Counted from the first letter of the stretch, positions 37,632-46,093 are shown. The stretch: 64,000 bases of DNA from Pleomorphomonas carboxyditropha (GCF_002770725.1 NZ_NQVN01000019.1:44705-108704); one strand, 5' to 3'. Numbers and translations: made by a program. Notes: generated from the letters alone by a model not told the origin.

Positions 37632-37705
37632 GGCGTGTGCTGCGTGCGCCAGGGGCTCACCCTGATACGGAGAAAAAGACAACCCGTTCCAGAGGACGCA
37701 GCCCT
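37632..37705 (+). promoter_or_regulatory. Structured nhaA leader, possible nhaA-I (Li+) riboswitch
   Basis: The leader has a GGCG/CGCC stem (37632-37635 with 37647-37650), then an adjoining hairpin CAGGG-GCTCA-CCCTG (37650-37664), then GATACGGAGAAAAAG. nhaA-I motif RNAs, now known as Li+ riboswitches, occur upstream of nhaA in Alphaproteobacteria. The match was made from general layout only, not from an alignment. Confidence 0.35.
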
Positions 37706-38935
<1,230 letters not shown>

Positions 38936-38956
38936 GTTACGCGACAAAATCGCAGC

Positions 38957-39251
38957 TCAGTCGTTGAGCCTGTCGGCCAATCGCACCATTAGGTTCATGC
39001 GCTCATGGAAGATCGCGACGATCAGCGCGGGCGCGTTCTCACGCGGCAGGCAAAATATGTAGTGATGTTCGCAGCGCCGGATAGAGTGCGTCCAACTCTT
39101 TGAATACGCCCTGCCCGGCCGCTACGCAGGCAATGCCCGCTTTCAGCTTCGCAACGTAGGTGCGCACCTGCGCCGCGCCCCATTCCTTGCGTGTGTAGCG
39201 GACGATGCCGCGCAAGTCGGCTTCCGCGTCGTCGGTTAGGACGTAGTTCAA
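38957..39251 (-). pseudogene. parE: Broken ParE-family toxin gene
   Basis: The frame begins with TTG at 39251 (TTGA overlap with parD) and reads MNYVLTDDAEADLRGIVRYTRKEWGAAQVRTYVAKL, then DALYPALR, a normal ParE. It then shifts and stops at 39039. In another frame the rest of a ParE continues: RCEHHYIFCLPREN, APALIVAIFHERMNL, MVRLADRLND, stop at 38957. Intact homologues have a few extra residues between PALR and RCEHHY, so about 8 bp seem lost. GGCGCTGCG at the junction suggests deletion between short direct repeats. Confidence 0.85.
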
Positions 39252-39502
39252 GCGCGGCCACCCTCGGCCAATTCCTCATCAAGAATCTGGTCGATGCTCT
39301 TGTCCGAGACCTTGCCCGACAACCCGGCTCCGATCCGGTCGTCAAGCAGGGTTTTCAGTTCCTGCCAGGCCTGATCGGCATCGGTGTCGCCGGGGAACAG
39401 CCGTTCGAGCACGTATTGCTTGATCGTCTTGCCTTGCACGGCAGCAAGCGCCTTGAGGCTTTGGTGCTGCTGGTCGGTCATATCAATGGTTAAGCGGCTC
39501 AT
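39248..39502 (-). CDS. parD: ParD-family antitoxin
   Basis: An 84-residue protein with an N-terminal ribbon-helix-helix (MSRLTIDMTDQQHQSLKALAAVQGKTIKQYVLERLFP) and an acidic C-terminal tail (SIDQILDEELAEGG) that would bind ParE. ATG at 39502 is chosen because longer frames upstream add no homology. The toxin gene that follows is frameshifted, so this antitoxin is now without an active partner and may survive only as a repressor or remnant. Confidence 0.87.
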   Translation of the reverse strand: MSRLTIDMTDQQHQSLKALAAVQGKTIKQYVLERLFPGDTDADQAWQELKTLLDDRIGAGLSGKVSDKSIDQILDEELAEGGRA

Positions 39503-39635
39503 GCGATTACCTCGTTGGGTCCCACATCCCCACATTAGCACAAATACAGGCAAGGGGCCATCCCTACCCTGCCCCTACGCGAGAGAACGATATGTCCGGC
39601 CGGTGCCGCATGTGTCATGACATTACTGGAATGCG

Positions 39636-39661
39636 GTCGCAGGTTCGGGGATTTGCGCGAC
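39636..39661 (-). repeat. Boundary element b (-), GTCGC-N16-GCGAC
   Basis: Read on the minus strand: GTCGCGCAAATCC, then CCGAACCTGCGAC. It matches element f at 22 of 26 positions and shares the left-arm GTCGCGCAA with element e. It lies directly after the stop of the TetR gene, which ends at 39663. Confidence 0.75.
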
Positions 39662-39662
39662 G

Positions 39663-40286
39663 CTAGTTCGGCTCTCCGAGGTATAATGTAACCAAGCGCA
39701 CCAGCTCTTTCTGGACCGCTGGATCATCAATAGCACCCCGTCGCGCCGCATTGTGAATCACCCCGTCTATCGCGTCTGAAAGCACGCGGCCGGCAACATG
39801 GTCGGCCTCGTTGGGCTGGCGCTTTCTGTATGTGGCGACGGCGTTCGAATAGTAGGAAAGATATTCAATCTCGAATTCGCTGCTGGGATTTCGATAAGCT
39901 TCCGAGCTGGGAGCTTCGTCCAGCAGAACGCGATGCAGGCCTGGATAAATGCTATGAGCTGCGACCACGGCTCGCACCAGTTCAGCGGCGAATTTCCCCG
40001 GTGACAGCCCATCCGCACGAACTTCCCGCATCACCGTAATGCTGTCGTCTAGGTGACGATGGCGAATCGCATCGACCAGAGAGAGCTTGTCGGGGAAATA
40101 CTGGTAGAGTGAGCCGATGCTGACGCCGGCCAGCTCCGCGATCCTGTTCGTCGTAAATCCCGCCCATCCTTCATCGCTGAGAATGCGAGCACCGGCCTGA
40201 ACAATCGTTTCGACCGTTGCGCGGGATCGAGCCTGTCGCGGCTCTTTGCGCATCACGGACGGCTGTTTTGTAATGCGAGTAGACAA
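39663..40286 (-). CDS. TetR/AcrR-family regulator of the DinB gene
   Basis: A 207-residue regulator with the TetR helix-turn-helix at about 42-65 (FTTNRIAELAGVSIGSLYQYFPDKLSLV) and a TetR_C-like ligand domain. The start is TTG at 40286 with GCGGG upstream; an ATG 11 codons in (40253) is an alternative. It is divergent from a DinB-family gene and the intergenic inverted repeat at 40304-40328 is its likely operator. Confidence 0.87.
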   Translation of the reverse strand: MSTRITKQPSVMRKEPRQARSRATVETIVQAGARILSDEGWAGFTTNRIAELAGVSIGSLYQYFPDKLSLVDAIRHRHLDDSITVMREVRADGLSPGKFAAELVRAVVAAHSIYPGLHRVLLDEAPSSEAYRNPSSEFEIEYLSYYSNAVATYRKRQPNEADHVAGRVLSDAIDGVIHNAARRGAIDDPAVQKELVRLVTLYLGEPN

Positions 40287-40303
40287 GATGCCCGCCCCGT
40301 AGA

Positions 40304-40328
40304 AAATGTGAAATACTTGCTCACATTT
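40304..40328. promoter_or_regulatory. Inverted repeat, TetR-type operator
   Basis: AAATGTGA (40304-40311) and TCACATTT (40321-40328) are perfect reverse complements with a 9-bp spacer. The site is in the 67-bp gap between the divergent tetR and dinB-like genes and ends 25 bp before the dinB-like start. Confidence 0.75.
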
Positions 40329-40353
40329 CTAACCCTCGAAAGGATCGGTGGCA

Positions 40354-40878
40354 ATGAGTACCTTGCTCCAAATGCTCTACGGCTATCACGCTTGGGCCAA
40401 TGTCGATTTGTTCAACAAGCTGGAAAGCGTTGACCCTGAAAAACATGGCATAGAGCTGCAAACAGCCCTAGGGTTGATCAGTCATTATTATGTGGTCTCG
40501 CGGATATTCGCTGGCCATCTGCAAGGTGTCCCGCACGGATTCACGTCCGACAATCTCGAAGAAACGCCGGCGCTGGACGAACTTAAAACTGCCGTGACGT
40601 CCTCTGACCAATGGTATCTCGACTACCTTCGCACGGTCTCTCCCGCTGCCCTGTCCGAGCCGGTCGCCTTCACCTTCACCGATGGCGACAAGGGCTATAT
40701 GACCCGCGAGGAGATGTTGACCCATGTGGCCCTGCATGGAGGCTATCACCGGGGCGAGGTCGGCCGCATTCTCTGGCAGCTTTCCATCACCCCGCCGTGG
40801 GATACGTTCACCGTTTATCTTCACCAGAGCGAGCCGGCGCGGCGGCAGCAGGGCGGCAAGCAGCCCGTTCCGGCCTGA
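40354..40878 (+). CDS. DinB-family protein
   Basis: A 174-residue four-helix-bundle protein of the DinB/YfiT superfamily. The metal-binding histidines are His44 (LISHYY), His128 and His132 (VALHGGYHRGEV). Such proteins bind Zn or Ni and are often thiol-dependent transferases. ATG at 40354 has AGGA 9 nt upstream. Expression is probably controlled by the divergent TetR protein. Confidence 0.88.
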   Translation: MSTLLQMLYGYHAWANVDLFNKLESVDPEKHGIELQTALGLISHYYVVSRIFAGHLQGVPHGFTSDNLEETPALDELKTAVTSSDQWYLDYLRTVSPAALSEPVAFTFTDGDKGYMTREEMLTHVALHGGYHRGEVGRILWQLSITPPWDTFTVYLHQSEPARRQQGGKQPVPA

Positions 40879-40900
40879 AGGACAAGCCCACGTCGATCTT

Positions 40901-40926
40901 GTCGCACAACTCCTGAGTTTCGCGAC
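40901..40926 (+). repeat. Boundary element c (+), GTCGC-N16-GCGAC
   Basis: 26 bp: GTCGCACAACTCC, then TGAGTTTCGCGAC. It lies 22 bp after the DinB stop. It matches element a at 24 of 26 positions and the reverse complement of element e at 23 of 26. It is flanked by T and A, giving 28 bp with TGTC and GACA ends. Confidence 0.8.
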
Positions 40927-40960
40927 AAAATCGCCGGCGCTGATCTTGCAGAGAAAAATC

Positions 40961-41013
40961 TGTCGCAAAAGTCAGATGCGAAAGTCGAGCTTGTGCGACA
41001 GACTTTTGCGACA
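40961..41013. repeat. 53-bp element d with 13-bp inverted ends
   Basis: TGTCGCAAAAGTC (40961-40973) and GACTTTTGCGACA (41001-41013) are perfect inverted repeats. GATGCGAAAGTCGAGC and TGTGCGACA lie between them. A gap-free relative of the same length is element h (44628-44680). The TGTC...GACA ends resemble paired binding sites of a site-specific recombinase. Confidence 0.75.
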
Positions 41014-41094
41014 CAGCGGCAGCTATGCGGACGAAGCTGCCATTGCGCAGCGGAGACGATTGCTGGTATCCGATTGGGGAAAAAGGAGAACATC

Positions 41095-41454
41095 TTGCCC
41101 CAACTCATTGAGATACTGCTCTACAAGCTGAAACCCGGCACCGGGGGAGATTTCTTCGAAATCATGCAGAATGTCAGTGTCCCGCTGCACCGGCGCAATG
41201 GGATCGACGTGATCTGGAACGGTCAGTCCATGCATGACCCCGATGCCTATGGTCTGATCCGGGGCTTTGCAGATATGGCCGCACTGGAAGAAGAGCAGTC
41301 CAGATTCTATGCGAGCGAAGCATGGAAGACGGGGCCGCGCGAGGCGATCATCGCCCGCATAGAAACGGCGACAAAGATCATTGTCCCGATGAATGATGAT
41401 GCCGTGAAGGGGCTACGGAAACAAGGATACCACGCCTTCGCGACCGGCGGCTAG
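41095..41454 (+). CDS. NIPSNAP-family protein
   Basis: A 119-residue protein with a ferredoxin-like alpha+beta fold of the NIPSNAP/Dabb type: IEILLYKLKPGTGGDFFEIM, then NGIDVIWNGQSMHDPDAYGLIRGFADMAALEE. The role of bacterial members is not established. A TTG start at 41095 is chosen because AAGGAG lies 7 nt upstream; the frame before it overlaps element d. It is the only gene between elements c/d and e. Confidence 0.78.
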   Translation: MPQLIEILLYKLKPGTGGDFFEIMQNVSVPLHRRNGIDVIWNGQSMHDPDAYGLIRGFADMAALEEEQSRFYASEAWKTGPREAIIARIETATKIIVPMNDDAVKGLRKQGYHAFATGG

Positions 41455-41550
41455 ATCGCCGTGCGTCCTAACGGACGCAAAGTGACGATCTAGTCCTTTG
41501 TCATTGCATCGGATTTTCCGAAAACCGGATTCCACTTTTCGGTCCGATGC
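41451..41550. repeat. Rhizobial-type intergenic palindrome
   Basis: Nested inverted repeats: CTAGATCG/CGATCTAG (41451-41458 with 41486-41493) around TGCGTCC-TAAC-GGACGCA, then GCATCGGA/TCCGATGC (41506-41513 with 41543-41550) around TTTTCCGAAAACCGG. This two-hairpin design is typical of dispersed palindromes in Hyphomicrobiales. It includes the NIPSNAP stop codon. Confidence 0.75.
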
Positions 41551-41570
41551 TTTAAGGGCTCAAACTGACT

Positions 41571-41596
41571 GTCGCGAAACTTAGGAATTGCGCGAC
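41571..41596 (-). repeat. Boundary element e (-), GTCGC-N16-GCGAC
   Basis: Read on the minus strand: GTCGCGCAATTCC, then TAAGTTTCGCGAC. It is an inverted relative of elements a and c and lies 10 bp before the end of the beta-propeller gene. Confidence 0.8.
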
Positions 41597-41606
41597 GACT
41601 GCCTTC

Positions 41607-42431
41607 CTAGTTCGGAATCGGAATCCTGTAGATCGTCCCATCGCCCCATGCCGCGGTAAGCAGCGAAGCCCCGTCAGGCGCGACCACCAGGCCGACCGGG
41701 CTGCGAAGCCCATCCGCGACGGCGCGGGACTGCCCATCGGCAAGGATTTCCCGCACGGTCGTTCCACCATAATCGACCACGAAAACGCGACCGTCCTTCG
41801 TCATCGCCACGCCGGGGCCGGGCGTGCCGAACGCCTCGCCGGCCTCGATGCGCGAGCCGTCCGGGCGCAGGATCGTGACGCCGCCGCCGATGTTGGAGAC
41901 GACATAGCCATTGTCCGGCGTCTGGACCGCTCCGACCGGCGTTCGCAGGCCGTCAATGACCGGTTCCAGACCGCCGTTCCCGGTCACGGTGAGAATCTGG
42001 TTGGTGCGGCGGTTGGCGATCAGCAGCCGACCCGCCCTGTCGAAGCTCAACCCTGCCGGTGTCGCGAGGCCGGTCACATGCACGCTACGCTCGCCGGCCG
42101 GCGTGAAACGATAGACCTCATCGCGGGAATAGGACGCAACGTAGATCGTGCCGTCGGGGCCGATCGTCAGCCCGGAAGGGCCGGAAAGACCATCCGCGAA
42201 AGTGATCCGATTCCCGGCACGGTCGATGCGCGAGACGCGACCCGCGCCCCATTCCGCCACGAACAGATTGCCCGCGGCGTCGAACGCCATGCCGACCGGC
42301 GCGCTGAAACCGTCCCATAGCTTTTCCGGCGCGGCCGGGTGCGCATATGCGGCAGCCGGCCCCACGATCGGAGAAGCGGGAACCACGGCAAAGGCGAGAG
42401 CGGCGGCCAAAGAGCGGAGAGTGTTCATCAT
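41607..42431 (-). CDS. Exported NHL/SMP-30-like beta-propeller protein
   Basis: A 274-residue protein with a signal peptide (LRSLAAALAFAVVPASPIVGPAAAYA). It carries repeated blades of the form GLxxPxGLxxDxxGxLxVAxxxxxxIxRI, for example PVGMAFDAAGNLFVAEWGAGRVSRI and PSGLTIGPDGTIYVASYSRDEVYRF. About six blades form a propeller like the SMP-30/lactonase and NHL proteins. A hydrolase or sugar/lipid-binding role is possible. Its start overlaps the CMD gene stop by 4 bp. Confidence 0.83.
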   Translation of the reverse strand: MMNTLRSLAAALAFAVVPASPIVGPAAAYAHPAAPEKLWDGFSAPVGMAFDAAGNLFVAEWGAGRVSRIDRAGNRITFADGLSGPSGLTIGPDGTIYVASYSRDEVYRFTPAGERSVHVTGLATPAGLSFDRAGRLLIANRRTNQILTVTGNGGLEPVIDGLRTPVGAVQTPDNGYVVSNIGGGVTILRPDGSRIEAGEAFGTPGPGVAMTKDGRVFVVDYGGTTVREILADGQSRAVADGLRSPVGLVVAPDGASLLTAAWGDGTIYRIPIPN

Positions 42432-42847
42432 GCCGCTTGCTCCCGCTGGACGGGGAACCGGGCGGCGAAGATTTCCTTGGCCGCGAACAGCCCGTTGAGC
42501 GCCGCAGGGAAGCCCGCATAGACGGCCATCTGCATGATGGTTTCGGTGATTTCGGCCTTGGTCAGCCCGACGTTCAGACCGGCCTCTATATGGACCTTCA
42601 ATTGCGGGATCGCGGTTCCCATCGCCGTCAGCGCCGCGATGGTCGCGATTTCGCGGCCGCGCAGATCGAGGCCGGGGCGGCTGTAAATGTCGCCAAACGG
42701 AAACTCGAACAGGTAGTTTGCGAAGTCGGGGGCAATGTCGGCCAGCGCGGCCACGACATTCTGGCCGGCCGCGCCGTCGATTTCAGCGAGCGCCCGCTTG
42801 CCGCGTTCCAGCCGGCTTTCACCGACGTTCGGGGATTGATGCGTCAT
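42428..42847 (-). CDS. Carboxymuconolactone decarboxylase-family protein
   Basis: A 139-residue helical protein of the CMD family (RGREIATIAALTAMGTAIPQLKVHIEAGLNVGLTKAEITETIMQMAVYAGFPAALNG). The CxxC pair of the AhpD branch is absent, so it is a PcaC-like member instead of a peroxidase partner. It overlaps merR by 29 bp upstream and the propeller gene by 4 bp downstream, so the three genes form one operon. Confidence 0.87.
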   Translation of the reverse strand: MTHQSPNVGESRLERGKRALAEIDGAAGQNVVAALADIAPDFANYLFEFPFGDIYSRPGLDLRGREIATIAALTAMGTAIPQLKVHIEAGLNVGLTKAEITETIMQMAVYAGFPAALNGLFAAKEIFAARFPVQREQAA

Positions 42848-43211
42848 GGTCTTTCATCCTCTTTTGGTTGCCGGCATATCCGGCAATCTTGGTGTCGAGG
42901 ACGAGAAGGCAGGCTTGCAGTTCGGCTACGTGGGCGCGGACACGCTCGCGATGCTGCTCGAGCAACGCGCGACGCTCGGCTTCCGTGCCGACGCCGCGCT
43001 CCCGCAAGGCTGCATAGCGCAGCATCTCCCGAATAGGCATCCCGGTCGTTTTGAGGCGATCGAGAAATTCCATCCAGATCAGCATCGATGCGTCGTAGTC
43101 ACGTTGGCCGGATTGGTTCCTGTCCGCCAGGGGAAGCAGCCCAATCCGCTCATAGTAACGGATGGTGTGGGCCGACAGTCCCGAACGCTTCGCCAGTTCG
43201 CCAATCTTCAT
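42819..43211 (-). CDS. MerR-family regulator
   Basis: A 130-residue regulator starting MKIGELAKRSGLSAHTIRYYERIGLLP, the MerR winged helix, then a coiled-coil dimer helix (about 80-118). No cysteine pattern for metals is seen, so a small organic or redox ligand is likely. It heads the CMD/propeller operon and lies under a promoter with the 19-bp spacer typical of MerR control. Confidence 0.9.
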   Translation of the reverse strand: MKIGELAKRSGLSAHTIRYYERIGLLPLADRNQSGQRDYDASMLIWMEFLDRLKTTGMPIREMLRYAALRERGVGTEAERRALLEQHRERVRAHVAELQACLLVLDTKIAGYAGNQKRMKDHDASIPERR

Positions 43212-43240
43212 GAACGCCCTTCTTCGTCACGACGCATGAG

Positions 43241-43271
43241 AAGTTACGGGTTAGAGCGCACTCTAAGTCAA
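43241..43271 (-). promoter_or_regulatory. MerR-type promoter with 19-bp spacer
   Basis: On the minus strand TTGACT (43266-43271) and TAACTT (43241-43246) are 19 bp apart, longer than normal, as in MerR-activated promoters. The spacer region holds the dyad TTAGAG-CGCA-CTCTAA (43251-43266). The MerR-type start codon is 30 bp downstream. Confidence 0.8.
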
Positions 43272-43292
43272 GGGGGGCTGTCACCCAATAAT

Positions 43293-43318
43293 GTCGCGGA
43301 AATCCCGAAACATGCGAC
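43293..43318 (+). repeat. Boundary element f (+), GTCGC-N16-GCGAC
   Basis: 26 bp: GTCGCGGAAATCC, then CGAAACATGCGAC. It lies between the MerR promoter and the end of the YafQ-like toxin gene (8 bp away). Confidence 0.75.
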
Positions 43319-43325
43319 TGGCCGC

Positions 43326-43607
43326 TTACAGATCGATTTCTGAATGCGATCCGAGGCGCGCGAGGATAAGCCGGTCATCCCCGACAAGCCGGCAGATCAA
43401 CGCCAGATCGGGCTTTACATGGCAGCCCCGGTAATCCTTCCAGTCGTTCGACAAGGCATGATCCCGGTGGCGCGGCTCCAGCGGTTCACCGCTCGCAAGC
43501 GCCACGATCACCCGGCGCAATTCTGTATCCAGAATGCCCCGGTGATGCCCCTTCGCCTCGCGCTTGAAATCCCGCTCGAAAGCGGTCGTGCGTTCAATCG
43601 TCCGCAT
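43326..43607 (-). CDS. YafQ-like mRNA interferase toxin
   Basis: A 93-residue RelE-superfamily protein: MRTIERTTAFERDFKREAKGHH, then DHALSNDWKDYRGCHVKPDLALICRLVGDDRLILARLGSHSEI. This is the YafQ pattern with the RGCHVKPDLxLIY-type motif and a C-terminal His (GSHSEI). YafQ cuts mRNA on ribosomes. ATG at 43607 overlaps the antitoxin gene by 14 bp. The frame appears intact, unlike the parE nearby. Confidence 0.88.
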   Translation of the reverse strand: MRTIERTTAFERDFKREAKGHHRGILDTELRRVIVALASGEPLEPRHRDHALSNDWKDYRGCHVKPDLALICRLVGDDRLILARLGSHSEIDL

Positions 43608-43857
43608 GGAGATCGTCAAACAACTCATCCACCGTGGCGAAGCGCTTCATGCCGCCCCGCTCTATCTCCGCGAACGCTTCCAGCGTCTCGGCGTTCGGCT
43701 GGAACAGAGCGGACGGAATCGCCTTGTCCTGCGCGATCCGCGTCATGAGCACCCGCACCACGTCGCTCACCGTCAGGCCCGACGCCTGAATGACCTGGTT
43801 GGCAACGTCCTGAATCTCACCCGGCACACGGGCTTGCACCATACGACTTGCGGCCAC
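43594..43857 (-). CDS. RelB/DinJ-family antitoxin
   Basis: An 87-residue antitoxin with a ribbon-helix-helix (MVQARVPGEIQDVANQVIQASGLTVSDVVRVLMTRIAQDKAIP) typical of RelB/DinJ, and an acidic C-terminal tail. GTG at 43857 is used because GGAGGTG lies 7 nt upstream; an internal ATG at 43842 is possible. It pairs with the YafQ-like toxin downstream. Confidence 0.88.
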   Translation of the reverse strand: MAASRMVQARVPGEIQDVANQVIQASGLTVSDVVRVLMTRIAQDKAIPSALFQPNAETLEAFAEIERGGMKRFATVDELFDDLHADD

Positions 43858-43924
43858 GTCACCACCTCCAGCATGTGTATTTCACTGCAATACACATAAG
43901 TTTTTCGCCCCGCGCCGCCAAGAC

Positions 43925-43950
43925 GCCTCGGGTTTTAGGAATGACGCGAC
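43925..43950 (-). repeat. Degenerate boundary element g (-)
   Basis: Read on the minus strand: GTCGCGTCATTCCTAAAACC, then CGAGGC. The left arm and the ATTCCTAA core match element e; the right arm is eroded. It lies between the toxin-antitoxin pair and the DUF2442 gene. Confidence 0.6.
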
Positions 43951-44188
43951 AGTCGTTTTCTTCTTCGCTGTCGTGTCTTCCGGCAAATTCGCCGCAAAAG
44001 GCGGGGTTCTGCACGCGACGTTTATGACGGCAGGCATTCCGTATTCCGGCTAGGCTGGGTGTCACGCCTACCGTTGGCCTTGGAAAACCCAACGGATGGG
44101 TTATTTTGAAGCATGGTTGTCGTCCACCCTGCTCACCGTTTCCGGTTCGAACACCGCGATCGCTTTCTACGGGAATGGCAGCATATTC

Positions 44189-44608
44189 ATGGCCAGCTTG
44201 ACTGACGCGGAGTTCGAGGCGGCCGAGGCTCGCGGCCGCGAGATGCTCGAAACCGAACCTCGTGCAACGTCCGTGCGCTATGACCGCAAGACCGGGCGTG
44301 TCGTCATCGATCTGGTGAACGGCTGCACCTACGCCTTTCCTGCGAAGCTCGTGCAGGACCTGCAAGGGGCCAGCCACGACGACCTTGCCGATGTCGAGGT
44401 CCAGGGCTTGGGCTTCGATCTGCACTGGCCGGCGCTGGATGCCGACCTTTACGTTCCCGCCCTGGTCGCCGGCATATTCGGAACGCGCGACTGGATGGCG
44501 AAGGAGCTGGCGCGGAGAGCGGGCCAGAGCAAATCCCCCGCCAAGGCGGCGGCGGCACGGGCGAACGGATCGAAGGGCGGCCGCCCGCGAAAGGCCGTGG
44601 CCGGCTGA
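44189..44608 (+). CDS. DUF2442-domain protein
   Basis: A 139-residue protein with a DUF2442 core at about 20-80 (ATSVRYDRKTGRVVIDLVNGCTYAFPAKLVQDLQG, then LGFDLHWPALDADLYVPALVAG). The C-terminal tail is basic and Ala/Lys-rich (SPAKAAAARANGSKGGRPRK, an AT-hook-like end). DUF2442 genes are common near toxin-antitoxin loci, but the function is unknown. ATG at 44189 begins just before the homologous part; the ribosome site is weak. Confidence 0.78.
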   Translation: MASLTDAEFEAAEARGREMLETEPRATSVRYDRKTGRVVIDLVNGCTYAFPAKLVQDLQGASHDDLADVEVQGLGFDLHWPALDADLYVPALVAGIFGTRDWMAKELARRAGQSKSPAKAAAARANGSKGGRPRKAVAG

Positions 44609-44627
44609 GGCGGCCTGCGGATCATCG

Positions 44628-44680
44628 CAAAACTCAACCGCGAAAGCCGAGGTCTTGCGACAGACCTTCGCGATAGACCT
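44628..44680. repeat. 53-bp element h, relative of element d
   Basis: Starts CATCGCAAAACTC and ends CAGACCTTCGCGATA. It aligns gap-free with element d (40961-41013), with shared GCGAAAG, TTGCGACAGAC and spacing. It lies in the 306-bp gap before the RND pump genes (44609-44914), which otherwise shows no gene. It marks the right end of the mosaic region. Confidence 0.65.
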
Positions 44681-44914
44681 TTCTTTCAAAAATCGGCAGC
44701 GCCCATTTCCGGGCTTCAGCACGTCCGTCGCGACGGCAGCCCTGCTGCCCTCGCGGCCGGCCGGCGCATGTTTCTCAACATCAAAACACAAAACGCAACA
44801 TTCGGCTTCCGTATCCTCCCCCGGGACCGGAGAGCCACGGTCCGGATGGAAGATTGACGGCCGGGAGATGCCCGCCCGCAGGGGCGGCGGCGCGGACTTG
44901 CCAAGGATGGGTTG

Positions 44915-46087
44915 ATGCGGATCTTGTCGAAGGGAACGGGGACCTGGTTGTTGGCCTGCGCCTGTTTCACCCTGGCCGGCTGCTCGGACGAAGAGCCGGC
45001 GCGGAAGGCCGCCGTTCCCAAGACCGGGGTCGCCGTCGTCGAGGTGAAGCCGGAGAAGCTGCCGGTGGTCGCGGAACTGCCGGGACGCGTCTCGCCCATG
45101 GTGACGGCCGAGGTGCGGCCGCGCATCACCGGCATCGTCCTCAGGCGCGTGTTCGAGCAGGGCGCGACGGTCCGCGAGGGCGACCTTCTCTACGTCATCG
45201 ATTCCGAGCCGTTCCGCACCAAAGTCGCATCGGCCAGGGCGACGCTGGATTCGGCGCTGGCCGCCCAGGTGCTGGCCAGCAAGAAGGCCGACCGCCAGCG
45301 GCAGCTCCTGACGACGCAGGCGACCAGCGCCCAGGATGCCGACAGCGCCGTCGCCGCGCTCGCCCAGAGCAATTCCGACGTCGAGAAGGCCCGCGCCGAC
45401 CTCCGGGCGGCCGAGCTGGACTTGCAGTATACCGAGGTCAGGGCGCCGATCACCGGCAGCATCGGCCGGGCGCTGGTCACCGAGGGAGCGCTGGTCAGCC
45501 CCACCTCCGACGTGATGGCCGTCATCCGCCAGATCGACCCCGTCTATGCCGACTTCATGCAGCCGGCCGGCAACCTCATCGCCCTCAAGACGGCCGTGGC
45601 CGACGGCAGGTTGCAGGCCGACGCCTCGGGCAGCGCCATCCTGAAGCTCGTGTCGACCGGCGGCGAGCTCTATCCGCACGACGGCCGGCTGCTGTTCTCC
45701 GAGGCGTCGGTCAGCGCCGCCACCGGCCAGGTCATCCTGCGCGGCGAATTCCCCAACCCCGAGCGCAACCTGCTGCCGGGGATGTACGTGCGGGGGCGGG
45801 TCGAGCAGGCGGCGCTCGACGGCGCGCTCGCCGTGCCCGAACAGGCGGTGCAGCGCGACACGGCCGGCAAGGCCCAGCTCTATGTCGTCGCCCCCGACGG
45901 CAAGGCCGAGTTGAGGCCGGTCGCGCTCGGCTGGATCGTCGACGGCCGCTGGGTGGTGATGGACGGCATCGCGCCGGGCGACAAGGTGATCGTCGAGGGC
46001 TTCCAGCGCATCGCGCCGGGCGCCGAGGTCGAGCCCGAGCCATGGACAGGCGCCCTTCCCGGCCGGACCGGCGGCGGACGGGGCTGA
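44915..46087 (+). CDS. RND efflux periplasmic adaptor lipoprotein (AcrA/MexA type)
   Basis: A 390-residue adaptor with a lipoprotein signal ending in LAGC (Cys23). The lipoyl halves (PRITGIVLRRVFEQGATVREGDLLYVID and IRAPITGSIGRALVTEGALV-type VRAPITGS) flank an alpha-helical hairpin of about 60 residues. Beta-barrel and membrane-proximal domains follow. It links the inner-membrane pump to an outer-membrane channel. The permease gene begins 6 bp later. The ATG at 44915 has AAGGA 10 nt upstream. Confidence 0.93.
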   Translation: MRILSKGTGTWLLACACFTLAGCSDEEPARKAAVPKTGVAVVEVKPEKLPVVAELPGRVSPMVTAEVRPRITGIVLRRVFEQGATVREGDLLYVIDSEPFRTKVASARATLDSALAAQVLASKKADRQRQLLTTQATSAQDADSAVAALAQSNSDVEKARADLRAAELDLQYTEVRAPITGSIGRALVTEGALVSPTSDVMAVIRQIDPVYADFMQPAGNLIALKTAVADGRLQADASGSAILKLVSTGGELYPHDGRLLFSEASVSAATGQVILRGEFPNPERNLLPGMYVRGRVEQAALDGALAVPEQAVQRDTAGKAQLYVVAPDGKAELRPVALGWIVDGRWVVMDGIAPGDKVIVEGFQRIAPGAEVEPEPWTGALPGRTGGGRG

Positions 46088-46093
46088 CGGCAG

